A stretch of DNA of 64,000 bases from Bacillus pinisoli (GTDB lineage Bacteria > Bacillota > Bacilli > Bacillales > SA4): contig NZ_JAJQKI010000012.1 of assembly GCF_023036475.1 (NCBI RefSeq), positions 36,882 to 100,881 on the forward strand, read 5' to 3'. Every line of letters starts with the position of its first letter. Positions within the stretch are counted from its first letter, which is position 1. The position numbers and the translations under genes were made by a program. This document shows positions 56,137 to 64,000 of the stretch, in pieces. The notes under the pieces are model-generated. The model saw only the letters and a program-made list of their open reading frames with translations, was not told the DNA's origin and did not search any database.

Positions 56137-56964
56137 TTACTTAGTTAAATCACTAACAAACTTCGGTAATACGAAGGCTGCTTTGTGTAACTCTTTTGTA
56201 TAGTACTTTGTATCAATTTCATGGAAACGATCTTCTGCTACTTCTAACGGGTCGTATTTTTTAGACCCCATTGTGAATGTCCACATTCCACTTGGATATG
56301 TCGGGATATTCGCAATGTAAAGACGAGTTAATGGGAAAATCTCACGAACATCTCGTTGTACATTTCTAATTAAATCTGGTGTAAACCAAGGGTTGTCCGA
56401 TTGAGCTACGAAAATTCCATCTTCTTTTAACGCTTTTGAAATACCCGCATAAAAACCTTTTGTAAACAGATTTACTGCTGGACCAACCGGCTCCGTAGAG
56501 TCAACCATGATCACGTCATACTCATTTTCACTCTCCGCAATATGCATGAATCCGTCGCCAACCTTCACGTCTACACGTGGGTCCTCAAGCTTACCTGCAA
56601 TCTCAGGAAGGTACTTCTTAGAGTATTCAATTACTTTTCCATCAATATCAACAAGAGTCGCTTTCTTCACACTTGGGTGCTTTAACACCTCACGAATTAC
56701 GCCTCCGTCTCCTCCACCAACAACAAGTACATTCTCTGGATTTGGATGAGTAAATAAAGGAACGTGCGCCACCATCTCATGGTACACAAACTCATCCTTC
56801 TGAGATGTCATAACCATTCCATCAAGTAATAACATATTGCCAAACTCTTCTGTTTCTACCATATCTAACTTTTGGAAATCAGTTTGTTCCGTATGTAAGG
56901 TTTGCTTAATCTTTAACGTAATTCCAAAATTCTCAGTTTGCTTCTCTGTAAACCATAATCCCAT
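56137..56964 (-). CDS. speE: Spermidine synthase
   Basis: SpeE transfers an aminopropyl group from decarboxylated SAM to putrescine. The 275-residue protein begins [20 protein letters not shown] and has the cofactor motif [16 protein letters not shown] and the acidic segment [13 protein letters not shown]. The ATG at 56964 lies 8 bases after AAAGGTG, and an upstream GTG belongs to that site. It is the first gene of the speE-speB operon. Confidence 0.96.
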   Translation of the reverse strand: MGLWFTEKQTENFGITLKIKQTLHTEQTDFQKLDMVETEEFGNMLLLDGMVMTSQKDEFVYHEMVAHVPLFTHPNPENVLVVGGGDGGVIREVLKHPSVKKATLVDIDGKVIEYSKKYLPEIAGKLEDPRVDVKVGDGFMHIAESENEYDVIMVDSTEPVGPAVNLFTKGFYAGISKALKEDGIFVAQSDNPWFTPDLIRNVQRDVREIFPLTRLYIANIPTYPSGMWTFTMGSKKYDPLEVAEDRFHEIDTKYYTKELHKAAFVLPKFVSDLTK

Positions 56965-57385
56965 AACAGTCACACCTTTCTAATATATGCCTTATACAAA
57001 GCTACATCCTACTATGTTATCGTACCCGTTTGGGTCGAATAAAAACCAACTTTATCCTCTTCTATGTAAAGTGAACCATTGCTGTAAAAATATTCAGCAA
57101 ATCAAAGTATAGAGTAATCTACTAAAAATGCAAGTATAAAATTTGTGAACGTCCCTCCATACTTACACCTACAATTGGTCTACCACCTCGCATGGCTCAT
57201 CAACGCAGTAAAGCATTACCGCATCGGGGGCCTGGCCCCCGATGCTTTAAAGTGATAAAATCTCGCATTTCAGGTTTAAACTCCGCTTTTTTTCTCAATA
57301 CTGTTAGAGTCTTTGTTTCTTAAACTTTTACGTTTTCTGTTAGAACTTTATTTTATAGACGGTATACGGTAGGCAGGTGATTTAG
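56965..57385. other. Divergent intergenic region between speE and pbpG
   Basis: The 421 bp contain a REP-B palindrome (57202-57258), and they must hold promoters for both divergent genes. I could not find a clean sigma-A pair for speE or a sigma-F/G pattern for pbpG. No small gene was seen. Confidence 0.5.
57202..57258. repeat. REP-B copy 7 between speE and pbpG
   Basis: The core GGGGGCCTGGCCCCC (57226-57240) has arms GTAAAGCATTACCGCATC and GATGCTTTAAAGTGAT, so it is an imperfect palindrome. Confidence 0.82.
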
Positions 57386-59458
57386 GTGGAGGTCATTACA
57401 AATAAGCGGTTACGGTTAACGTTAAAATATGTGAGAGCATTCGTATTTATCGGTATGTTTCTATTAATCTTAGGTTTTGTCGGGATGCTAGGATTATTAT
57501 TGTATGCAAAGGTGGAGGGACCTCCGCCTTTAGCGGTTCCACAATCTACGATTTATTATGGAGCAGATGGTACGGTGATTGGAGAGAGCCATCAGGGTCA
57601 GACTCGATATTGGGTGCCACTTTCTGAGATTTCCCCTCATATTATTCAGGCAACAATCTCCATTGAAGATAAGCGTTTCTATGATCATCAAGGCTTTGAT
57701 TATGTTCGTATTGCCGGGGCTGCGTTAGCTGATATTAAGGCGATGGCCAAGGTGCAGGGTGCTAGTACGATTTCACAGCAATATGCAAGGAACCTATTTT
57801 TAGAGCATGAAAAAACATGGAAGCGAAAGTTCACGGAAGCTCTATACACGCTTCGCATTGAGATGAATTATACGAAAGAGCAAATTATCGAGGGGTACTT
57901 AAACACTATTTATTACGGCCATGGTGCTTATGGGATTGAGGCTGCCTCAAACTATTATTTCAACAAATCGGCGAAGGATTTAACGCTAAATGAAGCGTCC
58001 ATGCTTGCAGGAATTCCAAAGGGTCCAAGTCATTATTCACCGATTGACCGCCCTGAAAATGCTAAGAAACGTCAAAGAGTCATCCTAACTTCCATGGTGG
58101 AAAATCAACTATTAAATGAGCAACAGAAAGAGCTAGTGTTAGCAGAAGAGTTAACCCTTTACGGTAAGTTTGATGTGAAAAGTCGGGATATTGCCCTTTA
58201 TTTTCAGGATGCTGCTAAAGAGGAATTTAAGTCAATTACTAGCCTGACTGATCAAGCCATTCAAATGGGTGGATTAAAAATCTACACGACCCTTGATCCT
58301 GAACTTCAAGCCATTGCCGAGGAAAAAATGGAGCAAATCATTGACCCCGCCTCTGAGATACAGGCAGCAGTTATGATTCAGCATCCTTCTACAGGAGAAG
58401 TGAAAGCACTTATCGGGGGAAGAGACTACTCGAAAAGTCAGTTTAACCGTGCCACTCAAGCAAAACGTCAGCCAGGCTCTACGTTTAAACCCTTTTTATA
58501 CTATACAGCGGTAGAGCAAGGGTTTACCCCTTCAACTACACTGCGAAGCGAGTATACAACCTTTCAGTATGGAGAAGGAACTTACTCACCTAGTAATTAC
58601 AACGATTATTATGCGAATGAAAATATTACGCTCGCTCAGGCGATCGCGCTATCTGACAATGTATTCGCGGTCAAAACTCATATGTCTCTTGGAATTAACG
58701 CCCTTGTAGATACTAGTAAGCGACTTGGTATAACAGGCAATCTGCCTTCCATCCCTTCCTTGGCATTAGGTACCTCTACTGTCAAAATGGCGGACATGGT
58801 GAATGCCTATGGAATTCTAGCTAATGGTGGAAAAAGAATTAAACCTACCTTTATTAGGAAAATTGAGAATCACCACGGAGAGGTCATATACGAGAGTGAA
58901 CGTTCTAAAGAGCAGGTACTGGATAAAGATGCGGCATTTGTCACCACTCATATGATGACTGGCATGTTCGATGAAAAATTAAATGATTATACAAAAGTAA
59001 CTGGCCGGACAATTAGTGACCAGCTGACAAGAATTTATGCTGGAAAATCAGGAACGACTAGTACAGATAGCTGGATGATTGGCTATTCTCCAAAGCTCGT
59101 AACAGGGGTTTGGGTTGGCTATGACCGAGATTACACGATTGATTTAGTTTCGGAAAAAAGTTATTCAAAAGAGATTTGGGCAGCTATTATGGAAGAGGCA
59201 CTGAAGGATCAGCCTGTTCATGCCTTTAAACCTACTTCTGGTGTAGTCGGTGTTTATGTAAATCCGGATAACGGTATGCTTGCTACAGAGACCTGCCCTG
59301 TTGTAAGACTAACTTATTATACAAAGGGCACCGAGCCGACTGAATATTGTCAGGATCATTTACCTCATCAATACGAAGAGGAACCTGTGCTTCTAGAGGA
59401 AGAAAAAAAGGAAAAGCCAGGATTTTTTAAGAAGATTATGAATTGGTTTACACCATAA
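57386..59458 (+). CDS. pbpG: Class A penicillin-binding protein (PbpG/PBP2d-like)
   Basis: This is a bifunctional peptidoglycan synthase of 690 residues. It has a cytoplasmic tail, a membrane helix at about 18-40, a GT51 glycosyltransferase domain with catalytic Glu94 (SIEDKRFYDH), and a transpeptidase domain with S365-T-F-K368, SDN at 423-425 and KSGTT at 554-558. In B. subtilis the gene at this locus (ywhE) is pbpG, used in spore peptidoglycan synthesis; that role is inferred from position. The start is GTG after AGGTGATTTAG. Confidence 0.92.
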   Translation: MEVITNKRLRLTLKYVRAFVFIGMFLLILGFVGMLGLLLYAKVEGPPPLAVPQSTIYYGADGTVIGESHQGQTRYWVPLSEISPHIIQATISIEDKRFYDHQGFDYVRIAGAALADIKAMAKVQGASTISQQYARNLFLEHEKTWKRKFTEALYTLRIEMNYTKEQIIEGYLNTIYYGHGAYGIEAASNYYFNKSAKDLTLNEASMLAGIPKGPSHYSPIDRPENAKKRQRVILTSMVENQLLNEQQKELVLAEELTLYGKFDVKSRDIALYFQDAAKEEFKSITSLTDQAIQMGGLKIYTTLDPELQAIAEEKMEQIIDPASEIQAAVMIQHPSTGEVKALIGGRDYSKSQFNRATQAKRQPGSTFKPFLYYTAVEQGFTPSTTLRSEYTTFQYGEGTYSPSNYNDYYANENITLAQAIALSDNVFAVKTHMSLGINALVDTSKRLGITGNLPSIPSLALGTSTVKMADMVNAYGILANGGKRIKPTFIRKIENHHGEVIYESERSKEQVLDKDAAFVTTHMMTGMFDEKLNDYTKVTGRTISDQLTRIYAGKSGTTSTDSWMIGYSPKLVTGVWVGYDRDYTIDLVSEKSYSKEIWAAIMEEALKDQPVHAFKPTSGVVGVYVNPDNGMLATETCPVVRLTYYTKGTEPTEYCQDHLPHQYEEEPVLLEEEKKEKPGFFKKIMNWFTP

Positions 59459-59462
59459 ATGC

Positions 59463-59498
59463 AAAAAACCGAAGGAGTAGAGTCTCCTTCGGTTTTTT
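59463..59498 (+). terminator. Terminator of pbpG
   Basis: AAAAAACCGAAGGAG pairs with CTCCTTCGGTTTTTT around a 6-base loop. The symmetric runs suggest it can also act for the minus-strand ywhD transcript. Confidence 0.93.
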
Positions 59499-59607
59499 GT
59501 GTCCTAGTTTTACAGTGTGTTAATACTGTAAAATAAGTGTACTTTTTTTCATACAAAAGCTCAACAAAAAATGAAAACGTTCATCAAAATGTCATAAAAT
59601 TGTCGTT

Positions 59608-60129
59608 TTATGCTTCTACTGTTAAATCTTCTTTTAATTGTGGTAGAGAACGATCCCACATTCCTTTATCATGTTTCTGTAAAAAATCCGCTAGAACTCG
59701 TTTGGATGCATCGTCCATATGTGAGACGATAATTTGACGCTTCAACGATTTATCCATTCTATTTACATGCTCCGGCAGTGATTTATACCCTCTACGTGCT
59801 TCTCGGTTCACTGTCATTTCACATGCGGTTACGCCAGCATAATAAGGTCCGCTTTCTAAACGCTCAATTGTTACCCACACTAGCCAATATAGTTTTCCAG
59901 ATGGAACTTTATCACGATCTGGCAAAAACTTAATTCCTTTTTCGACGACACTTCTCGCATGCATCGCACCGATGTCAACAAATGCTTCTCCCTCTTCAGG
60001 ATCAACAAAAACTGGTGAAATATTTTCAAGGCTTAGTGCCCCGCCAGCACCAAAACCACCATGTCCATCAGTAGGGTCATTCTTTATTATATTAAAACCA
60101 ATCGATTTCTTCTTTTTTTCTTGATCCAT
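59608..60129 (-). CDS. ywhD: YwhD family protein
   Basis: This is a 173-residue soluble protein of a Bacillus-specific family with unknown function. Typical segments are GFNIIKNDPTDGHGGFGAG near the start, VFVDPEEGEAFVDIGAMHARS and GKLYWLVWVTIERLESGPYY. The gene lies between pbpG and ywhC as in B. subtilis. The start follows GGAGGTCG, and translation of ywhC ends 37 bases away. Confidence 0.88.
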   Translation of the reverse strand: MDQEKKKKSIGFNIIKNDPTDGHGGFGAGGALSLENISPVFVDPEEGEAFVDIGAMHARSVVEKGIKFLPDRDKVPSGKLYWLVWVTIERLESGPYYAGVTACEMTVNREARRGYKSLPEHVNRMDKSLKRQIIVSHMDDASKRVLADFLQKHDKGMWDRSLPQLKEDLTVEA

Positions 60130-60166
60130 TAAAGTCGACCTCCTCTATGAGTTCATTTTACCGAAA

Positions 60167-60850
60167 TTAGCCGTTCATATTCAACAAAGTGAGCACAAAT
60201 ACAGATAATGAATCTGCTACAAACGGAATGACCGTGTTAAATATAGGTGTAATGGTATATTGATCAAGAGGTGTAATGACTAAAATTAGAAAAACGATAA
60301 TTCCGTACTGCTCATATTGAGTCAGTTTAGCTCGAACGGTGGGTGGTACGAGATCCTCAATAATTCTATACCCATCAAGCGGAGGAAAAGGAAGTAAATT
60401 AAACACAAATAACGCAATATTGATTGAGATAAATGTATTAAAGAACCCGTATATAATCTCCTCTATATGATCCGGAATACTATTATAGACACCGATCTTC
60501 ATTAACCCAAACCAAATAAACAATGCCAACAAAGCTAACAGCACATTACTAAGTGGTCCCGCAATGGAAACCAACACCCCCGCCAACCTCGGTTTCTTAA
60601 AGAAAAACCGATTAACCGGCACAGGCTTCGCCCAACCAAACCCTAAAATAAACAGAGCAATCGCCCCAATCGGATCCAAATGCTTAAGAGGAGATAAGGT
60701 TAACCTCCCCTGCTTCTGCGCAGTAGGATCACCAAACTTATACGCCACATACGCATGCGCAAACTCATGCAACGTAAAAGCAATCAATAACGTCACAATA
60801 AAGTAAATAATCGTCTGTACATCCAAATTCATAAACGGAAGAAAATCCAT
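60167..60850 (-). CDS. ywhC: Site-2 protease family membrane metalloprotease YwhC
   Basis: This intramembrane zinc protease is of the short S2P type. The protein of about 227 residues has five or six hydrophobic helices, the HExxH motif H28-E29-F-A-H32 in the second helix, and the third metal ligand Asp159 in NLLPFPPLDGYR. No PDZ domain is present. The substrate is unknown. The ATG at 60850 follows AAGGGG at 6 bases; upstream ATGs lack a site. Confidence 0.92.
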   Translation of the reverse strand: MDFLPFMNLDVQTIIYFIVTLLIAFTLHEFAHAYVAYKFGDPTAQKQGRLTLSPLKHLDPIGAIALFILGFGWAKPVPVNRFFFKKPRLAGVLVSIAGPLSNVLLALLALFIWFGLMKIGVYNSIPDHIEEIIYGFFNTFISINIALFVFNLLPFPPLDGYRIIEDLVPPTVRAKLTQYEQYGIIVFLILVITPLDQYTITPIFNTVIPFVADSLSVFVLTLLNMNG

Positions 60851-60948
60851 ATAAGTCCCCTTTTCCATAGCTCTTTTCAAAAATCAACTGTGCCTATTAT
60901 ACAATAAGACTATCAATCATTATGTAGAAATATGTCAAACCAACACTT

Positions 60949-60996
60949 TACCGCATTAACGCATCGGGGGCCTGGCCCTCGATGCGTTAATGCGTC
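60949..60996. repeat. REP-B copy 8 between ywhC and ywgA
   Basis: CATTAACGCATCGGGGG, centre CCTGG, CCCTCGATGCGTTAATG: 16 of 17 arm positions pair. A further half-core CAGACCCCCAAC follows at 61020. Confidence 0.85.
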
Positions 60997-61036
60997 ATCA
61001 CGACAACGCGGCATAGAACCAGACCCCCAACATCTA

Positions 61037-61540
61037 TTAATGAACTTTTGTTTTTAAGGTTTCGATATAGTGATAGGCTTCTTCGACTTCTTCTTCTGTG
61101 TAGCGCTGCTTGCTCTTTAGGGTGAACACTTTTTCTTTTACTTCTTCTTTTTCTAGATCTTCGAAGTAGAGGACCGTGGACACTAGTTCTAAGAAGCGAG
61201 AGCTTTGGTCGTTCATGGCTTTCATACAGCCGTTTAGAGCAGGCATTTCAAAATCATTTTGACTTAAGAACTGCTCCCCAATTTCGGTTAAAGAGTAACG
61301 ATATTGGAAGTAGCCACCCTTTTTTTCTTTCATTTCCTGAAGGAAACCAAGGTTGCATAGCTCTTCGATTCGTAGCGTTAATTCTTCAGAATAGGGTCCA
61401 TAGAAATGGAAATCATAACGCTCATAGAAAGGGAATTGAAGCTTTTTCCCGATGAATACCATTTTTTGAAGCTTTTTTCGACCGATAATTTCCCCTGCTT
61501 CAGCAAAAACCTTCATTACCTTGATATGATCCTTTAACAA
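61037..61540 (-). CDS. ywgA: YwgA family protein
   Basis: The 167-residue soluble protein has a winged-helix-like pattern: IIGRKKLQKMVFIGKKL near the start, followed by FYGPYSEELTLRIEELCNLGF. This arrangement is also seen in Panacea/SocA-type and HTH proteins. The function is unknown. The gene lies next to ywfO, an order kept in many Bacillus. The start has only a weak ribosome binding site (GGTTTG). Confidence 0.8.
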   Translation of the reverse strand: MLKDHIKVMKVFAEAGEIIGRKKLQKMVFIGKKLQFPFYERYDFHFYGPYSEELTLRIEELCNLGFLQEMKEKKGGYFQYRYSLTEIGEQFLSQNDFEMPALNGCMKAMNDQSSRFLELVSTVLYFEDLEKEEVKEKVFTLKSKQRYTEEEVEEAYHYIETLKTKVH

Positions 61541-61623
61541 ACCACCAACACTCCTTACTCCGACATTTATCTATCTAACATACATTCTCTCGCGTATGTT
61601 TGTTTCTCTCTTTAGTAGAGGAT

Positions 61624-61696
61624 GTTCAAAATACCCAATTCTTCGTTAACTTAACGGAACTCAGAAGCTTCCTAGCTCCGGTCAACCATTTTGAAC
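61624..61696. repeat. Inverted repeat between ywgA and ywfO
   Basis: GTTCAAAAT (61624-61632) is exactly complementary to ATTTTGAAC (61688-61696) across 55 bp that include GTTAACTTAAC and CTAGCTCCGG. It resembles a small terminal-inverted-repeat element or a long-stem structure after ywfO. Confidence 0.5.
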
Positions 61697-61701
61697 AAGC
61701 T

Positions 61702-63012
61702 CTAATATGGTTTCTTTAGTATCTCTAAGATCTGTTCCTTCACCTTTTTCTTGCTTGAAAGGTCTTCAATAAAATCCTGCGGAAAATATAGTTTATGGTC
61801 CGTACGTCGTTTACCAGAAATGGCTTCTACAATTTCAGATTCACGTGATAATTCACGAAGTTCACCATTTGGCATTTGCAAATGAATCGGTAGACGTTCT
61901 TCCTCTTCACCAGGACGATAAAAATCATACGGAAGATCGGATGAGGAATCTAAAACTAAGTAATAATCCGGATCAATTCCAGCCTTTTTGAAAAGCTGAA
62001 TCAGCTCTAACCACTGCTGCATTTGTAAATGGGGATTAAACTCTACATATTGAAATAAATTACGGTGTACAAATCGGTTACATAAATCCGACAACACTTC
62101 ATCCTCTTCTTCCATCCACGCTTGGAAATAGAATAAAATGATAGATTCATCCAACTTTAGATAATCCGCAACTGTAATTTTCTCATCCTCTTTATATAAA
62201 GAATAAAAATGCTTCGGTTCTGTTTTAAATTGATAGCCTTCCTGAAAAAGTTGCTTCGCACGATGTAAAATCTTCGTTAAAATCACTTCCGCACTTCTTG
62301 AAACGGGGTGAAAATAAACCTGCCAATACATGTGATAGCGACTCATGATATAATCCTCAACCGCGTGCATTCCACTCTTTTTAAACACAACTTGGTCTTC
62401 CCTTGGCCTCATGACACGCAGAATTCTCTCCATATCAAAATGACCATAACTAACTCCTGTAAAATAAGCGTCGCGTTGCAAATAATCCATGCGGTCTGCG
62501 TCAATCTGACTTGAAATGAGACTAACAACAAGCTTATTCTTATACGTTTTTGCAATCACTTCCGCAACCTTTTTAGGAAAATCAGCACCCATTTTTAGCA
62601 AAATTTTATTAATTTGTGTATCTCCTAAAATGATAGCTCTTGTAAAATCCTCATGATCTAAATGGAAGACCTTTTCAAAAGCATGCGAAAACGGCCCATG
62701 TCCTAAATCGTGTAGTAGTGCTGCACATAGGGTTAATAGACGTTCGTTATCATCCCATTCTGGTCTTTCTTGAAAAACATCGTCAATAATACGACGGATA
62801 ATTTCATAAACACCTAATGAGTGATTAAACCGGCTATGCTCTGCTCCATGGAAGGTTAAGTAAGTTGTTCCGAGTTGTCTAATGCGACGAAGTCTTTGAA
62901 ATTCAGGTGTACCAATGAGATCCCAAATTAATTTATCCCGCACATGAATATACCGATGCACAGGATCTTTAAATACTTTTTCTTCACTTAGTTTTCCGTT
63001 GGGATATGACAT
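61702..63012 (-). CDS. ywfO: HD-domain phosphohydrolase YwfO (dNTPase-like)
   Basis: This metal-dependent phosphohydrolase is of the SAMHD1/dGTPase-like group. The 436-residue protein has the HD motif H101-D102 in LLHDLGHGPFSHAFE and upstream His in HSRFNHSLG (about 59-66), and DADRMDYLQRDAYFTG further on, which completes the metal site. Relatives hydrolyse dNTPs, so it may control nucleotide pools. The ATG at 63012 follows GGGGGTAAAGG; the open frame upstream enters a repeat. Confidence 0.9.
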   Translation of the reverse strand: MSYPNGKLSEEKVFKDPVHRYIHVRDKLIWDLIGTPEFQRLRRIRQLGTTYLTFHGAEHSRFNHSLGVYEIIRRIIDDVFQERPEWDDNERLLTLCAALLHDLGHGPFSHAFEKVFHLDHEDFTRAIILGDTQINKILLKMGADFPKKVAEVIAKTYKNKLVVSLISSQIDADRMDYLQRDAYFTGVSYGHFDMERILRVMRPREDQVVFKKSGMHAVEDYIMSRYHMYWQVYFHPVSRSAEVILTKILHRAKQLFQEGYQFKTEPKHFYSLYKEDEKITVADYLKLDESIILFYFQAWMEEEDEVLSDLCNRFVHRNLFQYVEFNPHLQMQQWLELIQLFKKAGIDPDYYLVLDSSSDLPYDFYRPGEEEERLPIHLQMPNGELRELSRESEIVEAISGKRRTDHKLYFPQDFIEDLSSKKKVKEQILEILKKPY

Positions 63013-63401
63013 TCCTTTACCCCCAAATTTAATGTATAGAATATAAGGCGCAAGCACCTCTATGCCCCAACAAATAAAAGCTCTTTCCTCGAGTAATGGG
63101 TGCTGGAGCTCTATCTATGACCCACGCCTGAGCGATTCTAATAAATCTTTTTATAAGTAAAAACTAACGATGTCTATTTTTTCTATGAATTTTATTATAG
63201 CTTCTTTCTTTCGATAAAAAAACCCGACTTTTGACATTTTACTCTGTTTAAATTTGACATCAACGTCGAAAAAACCAACAAACATAACAGCCACTTGGAT
63301 TTATTAAAATATAAAAAAATTTTTAGATACCAAAAAGACCCATCTTTGTAAGAGGGCTCGTTTCTAAAACTTGTTGCGTTTCAAACAGATTAGATATCCA
63401 C
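63013..63401. other. Intergenic region upstream of ywfO
   Basis: These 389 bp hold a family C repeat (63045-63119) and AT-rich sequence with a possible minus-strand -10 TATAAT near 63195-63200 without a good -35. A stretch with GACCCATCTTTGTAAGAGGG near 63339 shows no clear hairpin. No gene was seen. Confidence 0.5.
63045..63119. repeat. Family C repeat upstream of ywfO (short copy)
   Basis: AAGGCGCAAGCACCTCTATG at one end and CCTCGAGTAATGGGTGCTGG then AGCTCTATC at the other. These are the two ends seen in the 7001-7147 copy, with the middle deleted. Confidence 0.65.
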
Positions 63402-63884
63402 CTACTCTAACACTCTTTTCTCATGAAATGAGTCCTCATTATTTATCACTTCAAGTATTTTCTCCTCATTCTCAGCAACTCGGTCCTTCAGCCAATGATA
63501 AAAAACCTCAATCTTTTCATTATTAGAAGGGTCCTCTAGCAGTTCTTGTAATACTTCTTGAAACCCTTGATCATTTAAATCAAGTGAACTACCTGTCTCT
63601 AATTGCAGCTGATCCAATTCTTGTAAAAGGTTTGAATCAATCACTTCATCCTGTACTTGTCCAAACTGATGCAGTTCATGTAAAACATCTGGTGTTAAGG
63701 CTAACAGCTGTTTTGCCTGCTCTATTAGTTGACTTGTTGCCACTGGTTCATCATTCGTCTCTTCCTGGAATTCAATAGGCTGACCATGAGTCATGTCCTC
63801 CTCCACTCGGTGACTTTGATTAAAAAACCAACCAATGACCCCAAGTTCCATTAGTAAAAAAAGTAATAGAATCCTTTTAATCAT
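63402..63884 (-). CDS. Hypothetical single-pass or secreted acidic protein
   Basis: I do not recognise this 160-residue protein. It has an N-terminal hydrophobic helix (about 4-20, IKRILLLFLLMELGVIGWFF). The rest is acidic and helical, rich in Glu, Gln and Leu (for example LLALTPDVLHELHQFGQVQD). No Cys, lipobox or known motif is present. It is probably a membrane-anchored extracytoplasmic helical protein. An AGGTGAAG site precedes the ATG at 63884, so it is likely a real gene. Confidence 0.6.
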   Translation of the reverse strand: MIKRILLLFLLMELGVIGWFFNQSHRVEEDMTHGQPIEFQEETNDEPVATSQLIEQAKQLLALTPDVLHELHQFGQVQDEVIDSNLLQELDQLQLETGSSLDLNDQGFQEVLQELLEDPSNNEKIEVFYHWLKDRVAENEEKILEVINNEDSFHEKRVLE

Positions 63885-64000
63885 GATGTCTTCACCTCAT
63901 TAATAAGCTTGACCTTAATTTGGTCATGACATACTTAATAGGACTTTACAAAGGCTCTTGACAAAGAAAAAGCCAAAATAAAAAACTTCCATATCTACAT

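Noticed and set aside
63013..63057. Longer N-terminus for YwfO
   Set aside because: The upstream 15 codons extend into the family C repeat; a good ribosome binding site supports the start at 63012.

Overview
The window reads as a chromosomal core segment of a spore-forming member of the Bacillaceae, related to but distinct from Bacillus subtilis. The evidence is low GC, strong AGGAGG-type ribosome binding sites, sporulation genes (spoIIR, spo0F), and a gene order that follows the B. subtilis atp-upp-glyA-ywl-prfA-rho-murZ-fba-spo0F-pyrG-rpoE-fadF-argS-speEB-pbpG-ywhD-ywfO segment almost gene for gene. Nearly all genes are on the minus strand. By analogy with B. subtilis this is the left chromosome arm, with oriC beyond the right edge (inference).

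Layout. 1-4865: part of a respiratory complex I operon (nuoA,B,C,D,H,I; the rest lies off the left edge), with an unusual Lys/Ala-rich extension on NuoC. 5099-12500: a complete F1Fo ATP synthase operon (atpZ,I,B,E,F,H,A,G,D,C) with a sigma-A promoter. 12880-15135: a secreted subtilisin-like protease. 15270-23317: upp, glyA, a DUF1189 membrane protein, ywlG, rpiB, ywlE, mntP, ywlC, ywlB and spoIIR. 23581-30636: prmC, prfA, a REP-associated transposase, a lipoprotein, tdk, rpmE, rho and glpX. 30730-37748: murZ, fsa, fbaA, spo0F, ywjG, pyrG and rpoE. 37977-48881: a fatty-acid and branched-chain acyl-CoA block (icmF, a TetR regulator, two acyl-CoA dehydrogenases, hbd, a thiolase, fadF). 49080-63884: a cardiolipin synthase-like gene, uvsE, a small XapX gene, argS, ywiB, two membrane proteins, speB, speE, pbpG, ywhD, ywhC, ywgA, ywfO and an unrecognised gene.

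How the genes work together. Complex I and ATP synthase form the energy block. Acyl-CoA dehydrogenases, hydroxyacyl-CoA dehydrogenase and thiolase carry out beta-oxidation. FadF probably passes their electrons to menaquinone. IcmF interconverts isobutyryl- and butyryl-CoA, which connects branched-chain acids to the same route. Regulation can be read directly at several points: a FadR-like operator in the fadF promoter, a CcpA cre site before the thiolase gene, a CTP-responsive attenuator before pyrG, and a sigma-H promoter with Spo0A boxes before spo0F.

The main non-coding story is repeats. Two families of palindromes (REP-A, REP-B) share the loop region GCCTGTC but have different, internally complementary stems. 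A REP-associated tyrosine transposase gene sits between two REP-A copies. Four REP-B palindromes fill three consecutive gaps of the beta-oxidation operon. Two further repeat families are inserted inside the nuo and atp operons. A dense DnaA-box cluster lies at ywlC/ywlB. A five-unit repeat of exactly 21 bp lies downstream of prmC. I saw no rRNA, tRNA, CRISPR array or prophage.
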